Positions 46,179 through 55,223 of a stretch of DNA of 64,000 nt are shown here, in pieces. The stretch comes from Streptomyces sp. NBC_00376 (GTDB lineage: Bacteria > Actinomycetota > Actinomycetes > Streptomycetales > Streptomycetaceae). Under the pieces are notes generated by a model that was given only the letters and a program-made list of their open reading frames with translations, made no database searches and had not been told where the DNA came from. Where the stretch lies: contig NZ_CP107960.1 in NCBI RefSeq assembly GCF_036077095.1, forward strand, positions 6,882,001 through 6,946,000, in the 5' to 3' direction. How positions within the stretch are numbered: the stretch's first letter is position 1; each line of letters opens with the position of its first letter. A program made the position numbers and the translations under genes.

Positions 46179-46367
46179 TTACCAGGTGGCCCGGAGCTGG
46201 CGGATGATCCGCCGCCGCAGGCGCACCCTTCGACTGCCGTCGCGACGCAGCGTCAGCCGGTCCAACTCCCAGTGACCGTACTCGGCATGGTCGGTCAGCA
46301 GGCGGGCTGTCTCCTTCCGGGAAACCCCGCGCGGCACGTACACATCGACAAATTCGTATTCCGGCAT
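46179..46367 (-). CDS. DUF5703-family small protein
   Basis: A 62-residue, strongly basic C-terminal protein (RVRLRRRIIRQLRATW) with an acidic/aromatic start (MPEYEFVDVYVPRGVS). It matches a small family conserved in Streptomyces without a known role. The Arg-rich end suggests nucleic-acid or ribosome binding, which is only a guess. It is divergent from the gene at 46415 across 47 bp. Confidence 0.82.
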   Translation of the reverse strand: MPEYEFVDVYVPRGVSRKETARLLTDHAEYGHWELDRLTLRRDGSRRVRLRRRIIRQLRATW

Positions 46368-46401
46368 CGCATCTATTGTGCGGGCAGAGCCCGTGTACGG
46401 A

Positions 46402-46407
46402 TAGCGT
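46402..46407 (+). promoter_or_regulatory. Leaderless-type -10 box
   Basis: TAGCGT lies 7 nt before the ATG at 46415, with no ribosome site, so a leaderless mRNA is likely and the upstream in-frame start at 46376 is not used. Confidence 0.5.
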
Positions 46408-46414
46408 CTGCACT

Positions 46415-47065
46415 ATGTCTGATGCTGCGCAGCCCACTGCTGCCGAGGTACGCGCCGCCGCCGAGGCGGTCAAAGCCGCGCTCGACCACCACCTCGCGGC
46501 CGTCGAACGCCGGACCGGGGACGACGACGTGGCCGTCTATGACGCGTTCAACGCACTGGCCGCTGCCGCCGAGTTCTACGACGAGTTGCTCTACGACCGG
46601 TACGACGAAGTCACTCCTTTCGAGATCCCGGGTGCGGAGGATTCGCTGCCGCCGTACACCGGCCCAGAGGAGCCGAACGCACTCAGTGTGCTGATCCGGC
46701 GCGACTACGCGGTGGTGGAGCCGCCGAGGCTGCTCGCACAGGCCCAGCGGATCGCCGACCTCGACCAGGACGAGCGCAGCGGGAGTGCCGCGGTGGTCGG
46801 CTCCAGCGTCCACGCGGCGCTCGGCGTGCTCTTCGGGGAGTACGAACCCGACGAGATCGCCTCCCGGCACACGGAGTTCGGGCTGGAGGAGGGGGACTCC
46901 ACACTCTGGGTCACGGCTGCCGAGGAGCTCCCCGAGGCGGGGGAGTGGCTCGGTGCGCCCTTCGACGACGCGGATCCGCAACTGGTGGTCTGCCGCTTCG
47001 ACGTCAGCGCCGTCTTCGACGAGGACGAACCGGACGAGGAGCCGGCCCGCCTGGACCCCGTCTGA
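46415..47065 (+). CDS. Conserved hypothetical acidic protein
   Basis: A 216-residue acidic protein without a domain I can name. It has a helical N-terminal third (EVRAAAEAVKAALDHHLAAV), a central segment with ALSVLIRRDYAVVEP, and a Glu/Asp-rich C-terminus (FDEDEPDEEPARLDPV). It has no Cys cluster or membrane helix. The ATG at 46415 is chosen for the leaderless promoter. It is convergent with the RecD2-like gene. Confidence 0.75.
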   Translation: MSDAAQPTAAEVRAAAEAVKAALDHHLAAVERRTGDDDVAVYDAFNALAAAAEFYDELLYDRYDEVTPFEIPGAEDSLPPYTGPEEPNALSVLIRRDYAVVEPPRLLAQAQRIADLDQDERSGSAAVVGSSVHAALGVLFGEYEPDEIASRHTEFGLEEGDSTLWVTAAEELPEAGEWLGAPFDDADPQLVVCRFDVSAVFDEDEPDEEPARLDPV

Positions 47066-47157
47066 CCCCTGCCGTCGGGCGGCGGGCCTGCTGATCCGTC
47101 GGCCGGACGGGCTATGTGCCGAGCCCGTCCGGCCCTGTCGTCCCCGACGGGACCCGG

Positions 47158-49584
47158 TCAGCGGGCCGGGGTCTCCAGCAGGGTGCGCAGCCGCGTCGTG
47201 CGGTCCTGGGCCGGAGGCTGGGCGACCGCGCGCGGCAGCGCCTGATCCACCCCGTGCACCACGGACAGATGGCGCTCGCCGCGGCTGAAGGCGGTGTACA
47301 CCCAGCAGCGGCTCAGTCCCTGCGCCGCGTCGCCCGGCAGCACGACGACCACCGCGGGCCACCGCATCCCGGCCGCCTGGTGGGCGCTGAGGGCCCAGCC
47401 GTGGCGCACGGAGGACTCCACCCGCTCCTGGGCCACGACGACCTCCGTGCCCGCGCAGTCCAGATGCAGGCCCTCGGCGTCCGCCGAGACGACCACACCC
47501 GGCTCGGTCCTGCCCGGCGCCGGGACGTGGGCGACCCGGTCGCCCGGGTCGAAGCCGCCGAACCGGCCGGGCCCGGGGTTGAGCCGCTGCTTCAGCGCCG
47601 CGTTCAGCGCCCGGGTGCCCGCCGAGCCGCCGTGGCCGACGGTGATCACCTGGGTGTCGGACGACGGTACGCCGATGGCGCGCGGCACCGAGTCGGCCAC
47701 CAGCTGCACGGTGCGGTGCACCGCCTCGCCCGCATCGCGCACGGGGACGATCACCACCTCCTTGCCGGGCGCCTCGACCTGGTTCAGCTCGCCGATGCCG
47801 ATGCCGGAGACGAGCTCGCCGATGGGTCCCGGATCCGGCGTACGGGAGACGATCTGCGGGCACGCGCGGGCCGCCAGCACATCCGCGAACACCCGCCCCG
47901 CACCGGCCGATCCCAGCACCCCGGGATCGCCGCTGAGCACCAGGCGGGTGCCGTCGGCCAGCGACTCGACCAGGATCGCGGCGGTCTCCACGTCCAGCTG
48001 CGGGGCGTCCAGCACGACGAGCAGGTCGACGGCGACGGCGCCTTCCTCGTCGCGTCCCGGGCCCTGCTCGCCCGAGAGCAGACCGGCGAGGGTGACGGCC
48101 GTTTCCGGGGCACCGGTCGCCGCGGCCAGCCGGCGCCTGCCGTCGGCGCTGTGCGTGGCGCCCAGGGCGCGCAGCCCGAGAGCGCGGGCCGCGGTGATCA
48201 GGGCGGCGGGCTCGGCCCTGGCGGCCTCGCCCCCGGTGTGTGCCACCAGGCCGTGGGCCGCGACCGCGCGGATCAGCTCGGCCGCCGACGGGGAGCTCGC
48301 GGCCGAGGCCGCCTCCGTCCAGTCGGCGTCCTTCTCGCAGGCGTTGACCAGCCGGGCCAGGCCGTCGGCGAGGCTCTCCTCGGCGAGTGCGTAGCGGTCG
48401 AGGCCGAGCAGTACCTGCACCGGCTCCTGCCCGGCCCGCTCGGCGCCCGCGCCGGGTTCCTCGCCGGATTCCGCAGGTGCCCCGGCCCCCTGCCCGTCGT
48501 GGTCCTGCCCGTCCTGTCCGTCGTCCTGGAAGACCAGGACGACGCCCTCGGCGACAGCGTGCTGCACGGCGGCGTCGGGATCGGTCACCGAACGCTCGGC
48601 GAGCGCGGCCCGTACCTCCGACGCGTCCAGGGCCGTGTGGCCCCGAAGCGCGGCCCGCTCCAGCAGCCAGCCGACCAGGGCGGCGGTCCGCCGCTCGTCG
48701 TCCGGACCGCACTCGGCACCGAGCAGGGCCCGCGCGAACCCGTCCGCCTGCTCGGGCCTGACCCCCGGCACGGCCAGCAGCTGCCAGGGGTCCACGCGCA
48801 GGGCGTCGGCCGCCTGCGCCCCGAGGGTTTCGGCCGCCGGTCCCGCCAGCGCCGCCGGAGCCCCGCCGTCGGCCAGCACGGCGGCGGTCGCGGCGACGGC
48901 CTGCGGCGAGGCGCTCTGCGGCGCCCGCGCCGGTTCGGGGGCGCGGGGGCGGGCCGGAGCGGGCTCGGGTGCGGTCCGGCGGGGGGCGGCGGGTGCGGGC
49001 GAGTCGAAGAACGAGGTGGCCGACTGCTCGCCGCTCTCCACCGCGCGCACGGCCGCCAGCAGGTCTGCCGCCTTGCCGCTCAGCTTCCCCCCAGCGGCGA
49101 TGGGGCCCGCCTTCTCGGCCTTGCGCTTCTCGATCCGCTCCTGGAGCTCACGCTGGGCGGCGAGCTCGGCCTCGGCCTCGGAGAGCTGCGCGGGGGCGGC
49201 GTCCGCCCCGTCCCCGGCGCCGTCGGCCGTGTCCTCCGCGGCCTCGGCCGGCTCGGCCGGTCCGTCGTCCGTCGTCCCGTCCGCGGAGTCGTCGGGGCCG
49301 TCGGAGTCGTCGGCTCCGTCCGGCCCGTCGTGCGTCGCTTCGGCCGCGGCTCCGGCCGGTTCGCCGTCCGCCGCATCGTCGGGTCCGCCGTCCGTCGCTT
49401 CGGCCGGTCCGCCGGTGCCGGGGGCCGGCTCCGTGTCGCCCGCCCCGGTGGGCCCGGGGGCGCCGCCCTCCGTCTCCGTCCCGTCCCCGGTGGACGGGGC
49501 GGGCACGTCGGCGGAGGGGGGCGCGACGACGGCGTCGTCGGCGGCCGGGGAGCCGGGGGTTTCCCCCCGGGGAAGCGCAGTCAC
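47158..49584 (-). CDS. RecD2-like helicase homologue with degenerate P-loop
   Basis: An 808-residue protein. Residues 1-135 are low-complexity, rich in Ala, Asp, Gly, Pro and Glu. A helical Lys/Glu-rich stretch follows (135-165), then a RecD2-type helix-hairpin-helix region (LRVDPWQLLAVPGV, 262-275). The helicase core is recognisable but altered: the P-loop position reads HTGGEAARAE (449-458) instead of TGGPGTGKT; motif II is LVVLDAPQ (522-529) and motif III LSGDPGVLGSAGAG (550-563). The C-terminal motifs HGWALSAHQAAGM (728) and WVYTAFSRGERH (761) are well kept. ATP hydrolysis looks lost while DNA-binding parts remain. Its GTG start overlaps the aldo/keto reductase stop (GTGA). Confidence 0.8.
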   Translation of the reverse strand: MTALPRGETPGSPAADDAVVAPPSADVPAPSTGDGTETEGGAPGPTGAGDTEPAPGTGGPAEATDGGPDDAADGEPAGAAAEATHDGPDGADDSDGPDDSADGTTDDGPAEPAEAAEDTADGAGDGADAAPAQLSEAEAELAAQRELQERIEKRKAEKAGPIAAGGKLSGKAADLLAAVRAVESGEQSATSFFDSPAPAAPRRTAPEPAPARPRAPEPARAPQSASPQAVAATAAVLADGGAPAALAGPAAETLGAQAADALRVDPWQLLAVPGVRPEQADGFARALLGAECGPDDERRTAALVGWLLERAALRGHTALDASEVRAALAERSVTDPDAAVQHAVAEGVVLVFQDDGQDGQDHDGQGAGAPAESGEEPGAGAERAGQEPVQVLLGLDRYALAEESLADGLARLVNACEKDADWTEAASAASSPSAAELIRAVAAHGLVAHTGGEAARAEPAALITAARALGLRALGATHSADGRRRLAAATGAPETAVTLAGLLSGEQGPGRDEEGAVAVDLLVVLDAPQLDVETAAILVESLADGTRLVLSGDPGVLGSAGAGRVFADVLAARACPQIVSRTPDPGPIGELVSGIGIGELNQVEAPGKEVVIVPVRDAGEAVHRTVQLVADSVPRAIGVPSSDTQVITVGHGGSAGTRALNAALKQRLNPGPGRFGGFDPGDRVAHVPAPGRTEPGVVVSADAEGLHLDCAGTEVVVAQERVESSVRHGWALSAHQAAGMRWPAVVVVLPGDAAQGLSRCWVYTAFSRGERHLSVVHGVDQALPRAVAQPPAQDRTTRLRTLLETPAR

Positions 49585-50564
49585 AGCGTGCTCCAGTCCT
49601 GGTCGGGATAGCGGTGCACGGGCGCCGACACATCGTCGAGCGCCTGGCAGATCTCGTCAGGAAGACTAAGCGCCTCCACTGACAACGCCTCCGTGAGCTG
49701 CTGCGCATTGCGCGCGCCGACGATCGGGGCCACCACGCCGGGCCGGTCCCGCACCCAGGCGAGAGCCACCTGGAGCGGCGTCGTGGCCAGCCCGTCCGCA
49801 GCCGTCGCCACCGCGTCCACCACGCGGCTCGCGGCCTCGTCGAGATACGGCTCGACGAACGGGGCCAGCAGCTCCGAGGCACCGCGCGAGTCCGCGGGAG
49901 TGCCCGACCGGTACTTCCCGGTGAGGACCCCGCGGCCCAGCGGGGAGGAGGGCAGCAGCCCGACACCGAGATCGAGGGCGGCGGGCAGCACCTCCCGCTC
50001 CACCCCCCGCTGCAACAGCGAGTACTCCATCTGCGTGCTCGCCAGCCGGGTGCGCACCCCGGGCGAGGCGAGCTGCCAGGTCGCCGCCTTGGCCAGCTGC
50101 CAGCCGCAGAAGTTCGACACCCCCGCGTACCGGGCACGCCCGCTGGACACCGCCAGATCCACTGCCTGAAGGGTCTCCTCCAGCGGGGTCCCCGGGTCGA
50201 AGGCGTGGATCTGCCACAGATCCACGTGGTCCGTGCCGAGCCGTTCCAGGGAGGCGTCCAGCGCGGCCAGCAGATGCCCGCGCGATCCGTCGAACCGGCG
50301 GTAGGGATCGGCCACGCTGCCGGCCTTCGTCGCGATGACCAGATCGTGCCGTGGCACCAGGCCGCCGACGAGTTGCCCGAGCAGATACTCGGCCTCCCCG
50401 CCGCCGTACACATCGGCCGTGTCGACCAGCGTGCCGCCCGCCTCCCAGAAGGCCTTCAGCTGTTCGGCGGCGTCGTGCTCATCGGTGTCCCGGCCCCAGG
50501 TGAGGGTGCCGAGCCCGATCCGGGACACTCGAAGGCCGGTGCGGCCGAGATGCCTCTGCTCCAT
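49581..50564 (-). CDS. Aldo/keto reductase
   Basis: A 327-residue (alpha/beta)8 NADPH reductase. The family's catalytic tetrad is visible: DTADVYGGGEAE (Asp, Tyr), ATKAG (Lys) and WQIHAF (His). The C-terminal cofactor part PIVGARNAQQLTEAL is intact. ATG 50564 is chosen; a -10-like TAATCT lies 8 nt upstream on the coding strand, so the mRNA may be leaderless. Its stop overlaps the next gene's GTG, linking it to the RecD2-like gene in one transcript without an obvious functional reason. Confidence 0.93.
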   Translation of the reverse strand: MEQRHLGRTGLRVSRIGLGTLTWGRDTDEHDAAEQLKAFWEAGGTLVDTADVYGGGEAEYLLGQLVGGLVPRHDLVIATKAGSVADPYRRFDGSRGHLLAALDASLERLGTDHVDLWQIHAFDPGTPLEETLQAVDLAVSSGRARYAGVSNFCGWQLAKAATWQLASPGVRTRLASTQMEYSLLQRGVEREVLPAALDLGVGLLPSSPLGRGVLTGKYRSGTPADSRGASELLAPFVEPYLDEAASRVVDAVATAADGLATTPLQVALAWVRDRPGVVAPIVGARNAQQLTEALSVEALSLPDEICQALDDVSAPVHRYPDQDWSTL

Positions 50565-50657
50565 GGGCGCTGAGATTACTGGCCGGAAGCCGACTCGGCG
50601 GAAGCCTGTGGACAACGCGGCGTCAAGTCGCCCCTGCCGGATCGCGCCGCCGCGCGC

Positions 50658-50693
50658 TAGAGTCCGGAGCTCAGGGACGTTACTGATCGGTAA
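50658..50693 (+). promoter_or_regulatory. Promoter and operator of the luciferase-like oxidoreductase gene
   Basis: A -10-like TAGAGT (50658-50663) is followed by TTACTGATCGGTAA (50680-50693), a 14-bp palindrome with one mismatched pair on each side, just before the GGGGAG ribosome site. It shares TTACTGA with the near-palindrome at 9470. Confidence 0.55.
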
Positions 50694-50704
50694 GGGGAGC
50701 GGCT

Positions 50705-51754
50705 ATGCGGCTCGGCATCAATCTCGGTTACTGGGGCGCGGGAATGGACGGCGACAATCTCGCCGTCGCCCAGGAGGCCGACCGGCTCGGATACGACGTG
50801 TGCTGGGCGGCCGAGGCGTACGGCTCCGACGCGCCGACCGTGCTCTCCTGGGTCGCCGCCCGGACCGAGTCCATCGACGTCGGCTCCGCGATCATGCAGA
50901 TCCCGGCTCGCCAGCCGGCCATGACGGCGATGACCGCCGCCACCCTCGACTCGCTCTCCGGCGGCCGGTTCCGGCTCGGCCTCGGCGTGTCGGGACCGCA
51001 GGTCTCCGAGGGCTGGTACGGCGTCAAGTTCGACAAGCCGCTGGCCCGTACCCGGGAGTACGTCGAGATCGTCCGCAGGGCCATGTCCCGCGAGCGGCTC
51101 TCCTACGAGGGACAGCACTGGACGCTGCCGCTGCCGGACGGTCCGGGCAAGCCCATCAAGCTGACCGTCCACCCGCAGCGCGAGCACATCCCGCTCTACA
51201 TCGCCGCGATCGGCCCGAAGAACCTGGAACAGACCGGCGAGATCGCCGACGGCGCGCTGCTGATCTTCCCCTCCGCCGAGCACCTGGAGGACACGGCGCT
51301 GAAGTACCTGCGGGCGGGCCGGGAGAAGGCCGGTCTGACCATGGCGGGCTTCGACGTCTGCCCGACCCTGCCGCTCGCCGTCGGCGACGACGTCAACGGC
51401 CTCGCGGACATGTTCCGTCCGTACACCGCCCTGTACGTGGGCGGCATGGGCAGCCGGAAGCAGAACTTCTACAACCAGCTCGCGCAGCGCATGGGCTATG
51501 AGAAGGAAGCCGCCGAGATCCAGGACAAGTACCTGTCCGGCGACAAGAGCGGCGCCGCCGCCGCCGTACCGCACCAGCTGATCGACCAGACCACGCTGCT
51601 CGGTCCGGTCGAGCGGATCGCCGAGCGGATGCAGGCCTACGCCGCCGCGGGTGTCACGACACTGACCCTCGCCCCGGCCGGATTCACGCTGGAGGAGCGG
51701 CTCACGGCCCTGCGGGCCGGTACGGACGCGCTGGAGCGCTCCGGGCTCGCGTAA
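50705..51754 (+). CDS. Luciferase-like (LLM) F420-dependent oxidoreductase
   Basis: A 349-residue TIM-barrel flavin/F420 oxidoreductase. The start MRLGINLGYWGAG, SAIMQIPARQPAMTAM and GGRFRLGLGVSGPQVSEGW are typical of F420-dependent LLM enzymes of actinobacteria. The later parts YIAAIGPKNLEQTGEIADG and the final TLTLAPAG segment complete the barrel. GGGGAG supports the ATG. Actinobacteria use such enzymes in lipid, quinone or xenobiotic redox steps; the substrate is unknown. A palindromic operator in front suggests repression by a TetR-type protein. Confidence 0.93.
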   Translation: MRLGINLGYWGAGMDGDNLAVAQEADRLGYDVCWAAEAYGSDAPTVLSWVAARTESIDVGSAIMQIPARQPAMTAMTAATLDSLSGGRFRLGLGVSGPQVSEGWYGVKFDKPLARTREYVEIVRRAMSRERLSYEGQHWTLPLPDGPGKPIKLTVHPQREHIPLYIAAIGPKNLEQTGEIADGALLIFPSAEHLEDTALKYLRAGREKAGLTMAGFDVCPTLPLAVGDDVNGLADMFRPYTALYVGGMGSRKQNFYNQLAQRMGYEKEAAEIQDKYLSGDKSGAAAAVPHQLIDQTTLLGPVERIAERMQAYAAAGVTTLTLAPAGFTLEERLTALRAGTDALERSGLA

Positions 51755-51772
51755 GCCCCGGGAGGCAGCTCT

Positions 51773-51813
51773 ACGGCCGTGGTGGGGGCTCGGGGGCTCC
51801 CCGCCACGGCCGT
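51773..51813 (+). terminator. Terminator after the LLM gene
   Basis: 15-bp arms (51773-51787, 51799-51813, one G-U pair) flank an 11-nt loop, starting 18 bp past the stop. Confidence 0.8.
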
Positions 51814-51954
51814 TACGCATATCAACGCGCGCACGGCAGTTCGGTTACGCCGGGCCGCACCCCCATCCGGAGTAGCCGGGGCTCGTTCCTGTTGCCCGCG
51901 TGGGTGTGCCGCACTTGACTGTCGCTCGGTGGATGCGGCACGGAGGTGGCAGTG

Positions 51955-52743
51955 ATGCTCTCGGCAAGGAACCTGTTCCAGGAGATTCTCGAAGACGACG
52001 AGTCGTTCCGGCTGTTCTGTTCCATCGCGGCCGGCGGGGAGGCCCAGGGCGGCTGGGAGAACGGCCGTATCGCCGCCCTGGTGCCCGAGAGCCAGCGCGC
52101 CCTGGCGCCCAAGATCGCGCGGCACGGTGCCGACGAGGACAAGCACGGCCGGATCTTCAACGCGCTGCTGAAGAAGCGTGGGCTCCAGCCTGCGGAGGTC
52201 CCGCACGAGACCGACTACACGATGCTGCTGGAGAAGCACGGCATCGGCCTCGCCCACGAGCAGCTGCGGGGCGAGGAACGGCTCTCCGAGCGCGACATCA
52301 TCACCTACCTCGCCCACAGCCGGGTCACCGAGCAGCGCGCCTCCGAGCAGATGGCCCTGCTGCGCAAGTACTTCGCCGACCACCCCGACCTCGGCCGCGC
52401 CGTGAAAATGATCTCGAACGACGAGGACAACCATCTGGCGTACTGCCACGAGGAACTGCTCCGCCTCGCACGGGCCGGACACGGCCGCACCGTCCAGCAC
52501 ATCCTGCGCGAGTGCGCGCTCGTCGAGATCCGGGTCTACCGCGACGTCAGCCTCGCCGTGATGGACCACATGGGCCGCATCCTGGGCTGGCCCCGGGTCA
52601 GATCGGCGGTGCTGGCCGCCGGGATCCACGCCGTCTACACGTACGAACGGCTCGTCGGGTGGCGGCGCATGGTGAGCCTGGAACAGCCCGAGCGGCGCGA
52701 CGCGCTGGGCGGTCCCGCCACGCCGGAGCCCGGGTTCGCCTGA
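51955..52743 (+). CDS. Ferritin-like diiron protein
   Basis: A 262-residue all-helical protein. Paired metal motifs GADEDKHGRIF and SNDEDNHLAYCHEEL (ExxH type), together with an early Glu and a mid-chain Glu (TEQRASEQM), fit a four-helix ferritin-like diiron centre. GGAGGT lies 7 nt before ATG 51955, which is preferred to the GTG codons just upstream. The function may be iron handling or an oxygenase reaction. It converges on corA. Confidence 0.85.
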   Translation: MLSARNLFQEILEDDESFRLFCSIAAGGEAQGGWENGRIAALVPESQRALAPKIARHGADEDKHGRIFNALLKKRGLQPAEVPHETDYTMLLEKHGIGLAHEQLRGEERLSERDIITYLAHSRVTEQRASEQMALLRKYFADHPDLGRAVKMISNDEDNHLAYCHEELLRLARAGHGRTVQHILRECALVEIRVYRDVSLAVMDHMGRILGWPRVRSAVLAAGIHAVYTYERLVGWRRMVSLEQPERRDALGGPATPEPGFA

Positions 52744-52768
52744 ACCGGGCGGGGCGCCCGCCCGTACT

Positions 52769-53764
52769 TCAGAGCCAGCCGCGACGCTTGAACTGCCGGT
52801 ACAGCCCGAAGACCACGGCGGCCATCAGCGCGATCACCGCCGGATAGGCCCACACCCAGCGGAGTTCCGGCATGTGGTCGAAGTTCATGCCGTAGATCCC
52901 CGCCACCATCGTCGGCACGGCGGCCATCGCCGCCCAGGCCGAGATCTTGCGCATGTCGTCGTTCTGCCGCACGCCCACCTGGGCCAGATGGGCCGAGAGG
53001 ATGTCGGAGAGCAGCCGGTCCAGCCCCTCCACGTACTCGTTGGCGCGCGTCAGATGGTCGCTGACGTCGCGGAAGAACGGCTGCGAGTGTTCGTGGACGA
53101 ACGGCACGTCCGCGCTCGCCAGCCGGGCCATGGGGGAGCTCAGCGGTCCGGCCGCCCGGCGGAACTCCAGGATCTGCCGCTTGAAGGTGTAGATGCGGGA
53201 CGCGGTGCTCTTGGTGTCACCGACGCCGGTCGGCGCGAAGACCTCGGCCTCCAGCTCCTCCAGGTCGACCTGGAGCTCGCCCGCGACCTCTATGTAGTGG
53301 TCGACGACGGCGTCACTGATCGCGTACAGCACCGCCGTCGGCCCGTGCTTGAGCACCTCCGGCTCGGCCTCCAGGCGGCGGCGCACCGCGGCGAGCGGCG
53401 CGCCCTCCCCGTGCCGGACCGTCACGACGAACGAATCGCCGATGAAGGCCATCAGCTCGTCGGTGGTGACGGTGTCGCTGCTCTGCTCGTACACCACCGG
53501 CTTGATGACCGCGAAGAGCGAGTCGTCGTACACCTCCAGCTTGGGGCGCTGGTGCGCGCTCAGGGCGTCCTCCACGGCCAGCGGATGCAGGCCGAACTCG
53601 CTGCTGACGAGGCCGAACTCCTTCTCCGTCGGCTCGTGCAGCCCGATCCAGAGGAACGCGTCGCCGGTGGCCCGTGCCTCTTCGAGGGCATCGGAGAGGT
53701 CGGCGGGGCCGTCGGTGCGGCGCCCGTCCCGGTAGATGGCACAGTCCACGATCACGGCGCGCAT
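52769..53764 (-). CDS. corA: CorA-family magnesium/cobalt transporter
   Basis: A 331-residue CorA channel. The signature YGMNFDHMPEL lies at the end of the first of two C-terminal membrane helices, with a short positively charged tail (YRQFKRRGWL). The long N-terminal domain is cytoplasmic. ATG 53764 has AGGGAAG upstream. It is divergent from the histidine phosphatase gene at 53830. Whether it imports Mg or effluxes another divalent ion is not visible. Confidence 0.94.
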   Translation of the reverse strand: MRAVIVDCAIYRDGRRTDGPADLSDALEEARATGDAFLWIGLHEPTEKEFGLVSSEFGLHPLAVEDALSAHQRPKLEVYDDSLFAVIKPVVYEQSSDTVTTDELMAFIGDSFVVTVRHGEGAPLAAVRRRLEAEPEVLKHGPTAVLYAISDAVVDHYIEVAGELQVDLEELEAEVFAPTGVGDTKSTASRIYTFKRQILEFRRAAGPLSSPMARLASADVPFVHEHSQPFFRDVSDHLTRANEYVEGLDRLLSDILSAHLAQVGVRQNDDMRKISAWAAMAAVPTMVAGIYGMNFDHMPELRWVWAYPAVIALMAAVVFGLYRQFKRRGWL

Positions 53765-53816
53765 TCTTCCCTGCCGCGGTCCTGGGCGCACCTCATCGGC
53801 GTCGGCGGCCAGCCCT

Positions 53817-53822
53817 TAGGCT
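53817..53822 (+). promoter_or_regulatory. Leaderless-type -10 box of the histidine phosphatase gene
   Basis: TAGGCT lies 7 nt before ATG 53830 with no ribosome site. Confidence 0.5.
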
Positions 53823-53829
53823 GGCCCGT

Positions 53830-54528
53830 ATGCCCACCCTGATCCTCGTACGCCACGGACGCTCCACCGCCAACACCGCCGGGGTGCTCGCGGGCCGCAC
53901 TCCCGGGGTCGCGCTCGACGAACGCGGTGCCGAGCAGGCCGCGGCGCTGCCCGGACGGCTCGCCGGGCTGCCCCTGGCCGCCGCCGTCAGCAGCCCGCTC
54001 CAGCGCTGCCGGGAGACCCTGCGGCCGCTGCTCGCCGCCCGTCCGGAGCTGGAGCTGCACACCGAGGACCGGATCAGTGAGTGCGACTACGGCGACTGGT
54101 CGGGGCGCAAGCTCGCGGAACTCGCCGACGAACCCCTGATGGGCGTAGTGCAGCAGCACCCGTCGGCCGCGGCGTTCCCCGGCGGCGAGTCGATGCGCGG
54201 CATGCAGGCGCGAGCGGTCGACGCCGTACGGGACTGGAACGCCCGTATCGAGGCCGGGCACGGCGACGACGCCATGTACGTGATGTGCTCGCACGGCGAC
54301 ATCATCAAGGCCCTGGTCGCCGATGCGCTCGGCATGCATCTCGACCTCTTCCAGCGGATCCACGCCGACCCCTGCTCGGTCACCGCGATCCGCTACACCA
54401 GGCTGCGGCCCTTCCTGCTGCGGCTCGGCGACACCGGGGACCTTGCGTCGCTGGCGCCGCGCGAACACCCGCGCCCGGAGGGCTCGGACGCGGACGCGGC
54501 GGTCGGGGGCGGCGCTGGGGCACCGTGA
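53830..54528 (+). CDS. Histidine phosphatase (phosphoglycerate mutase-like)
   Basis: A 232-residue member of the histidine phosphatase superfamily. The RHG motif is LVRHGRSTAN at residues 6-15, and the second catalytic His is in VMCSHGDIIKAL. It resembles the MSMEG_4193-type phosphatases found in actinobacteria next to DUF3090 and SCO1664-family genes. A leaderless promoter precedes it. The substrate is unknown; a phosphorylated sugar, inositol or protein are all possible. Confidence 0.92.
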   Translation: MPTLILVRHGRSTANTAGVLAGRTPGVALDERGAEQAAALPGRLAGLPLAAAVSSPLQRCRETLRPLLAARPELELHTEDRISECDYGDWSGRKLAELADEPLMGVVQQHPSAAAFPGGESMRGMQARAVDAVRDWNARIEAGHGDDAMYVMCSHGDIIKALVADALGMHLDLFQRIHADPCSVTAIRYTRLRPFLLRLGDTGDLASLAPREHPRPEGSDADAAVGGGAGAP

Positions 54529-54541
54529 TCGCTTCGCGCAG

Positions 54542-54547
54542 TAGGGT
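54542..54547 (+). promoter_or_regulatory. -10 box upstream of the DUF3090 gene
   Basis: TAGGGT lies 14 bp after the phosphatase stop and about 85 bp before the DUF3090 GTG. It suggests an internal promoter with a real leader for DUF3090 and SCO1664. Confidence 0.35.
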
Positions 54548-54632
54548 GGACGCTCCGTAGGCGCCTTGCCCCGGGGAATGTCCCGGGCCCCGGCCGCCCC
54601 CCATCCACCGTCGAGTTCAAGGGAGACAGGAC

Positions 54633-55223
54633 GTGTCCCGTCAGGTGTTCCTCTACGACCCCCCGGACCGCTTCGTGGCCGGTACGGTCGGGTTGCCTGG
54701 ACGTCGTACGTTCTTCCTGCAGGCATCCTCAGGCGGACGTGTCACCAGCGTGGCCCTGGAGAAGACCCAGGTCGCCGCGCTCGCCGAGCGGATCGACGAA
54801 CTGCTCGACGAGGTGGTGCGGCGGACCGGCGGGAATTCCCCGGTGCCCGCCGTGGCGCCGATGGACGTCACCGACACCGCGCCCCTGGACGTCCCCGTCG
54901 AGGAGGAGTTCCGGGTCGGCACGATGGCGCTCGCCTGGGACGGCGAGGAACAGCGCATGATCGTCGAGGCGCAGGCGCTGGTCGAACTGGACGTGGAATC
55001 CGACGAGGATCTCGCCGAGGCCGAGGAACGGCTGCTCCAGGACGAGGAGAACGGACCGCCGATGCTCCGGGTCCGTCTCAGCGGCGCGCAGGCACGGGCC
55101 TTCGCCAAGCGCGCCCTGGACGTCGTGAACGCCGGACGTCCGCCGTGCCCGCTGTGCAGCCTGCCGCTAGACCCGGAAGGACACGTATGCCCGCGCCAGA
55201 ACGGATACCGTCGCGGAGCCTGA
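54633..55223 (+). CDS. DUF3090-family protein
   Basis: A 196-residue protein starting FLYDPPDRFVAGTVGLPGRRTFFLQAS, which is two conserved blocks of DUF3090 joined here. The C-terminus carries a small zinc-ribbon-like [16 protein letters not shown]. The middle is acidic (EEEFRVG, DEDLAEAEERL). The GTG start follows GGGAGACAGGA. It overlaps the SCO1664-family gene by 37 bp. DUF3090 has no known function but occurs beside this partner in actinobacteria. Confidence 0.93.
   Translation: MSRQVFLYDPPDRFVAGTVGLPGRRTFFLQASSGGRVTSVALEKTQVAALAERIDELLDEVVRRTGGNSPVPAVAPMDVTDTAPLDVPVEEEFRVGTMALAWDGEEQRMIVEAQALVELDVESDEDLAEAEERLLQDEENGPPMLRVRLSGAQARAFAKRALDVVNAGRPPCPLCSLPLDPEGHVCPRQNGYRRGA

Noticed and set aside
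49190..49570. Repetitive DNA as a mobile or recombination element
   Set aside because: The repeats are CGTCGG-type codon repeats that encode the low-complexity acidic tail of the RecD2-like protein; no terminal repeats or transposase are present.
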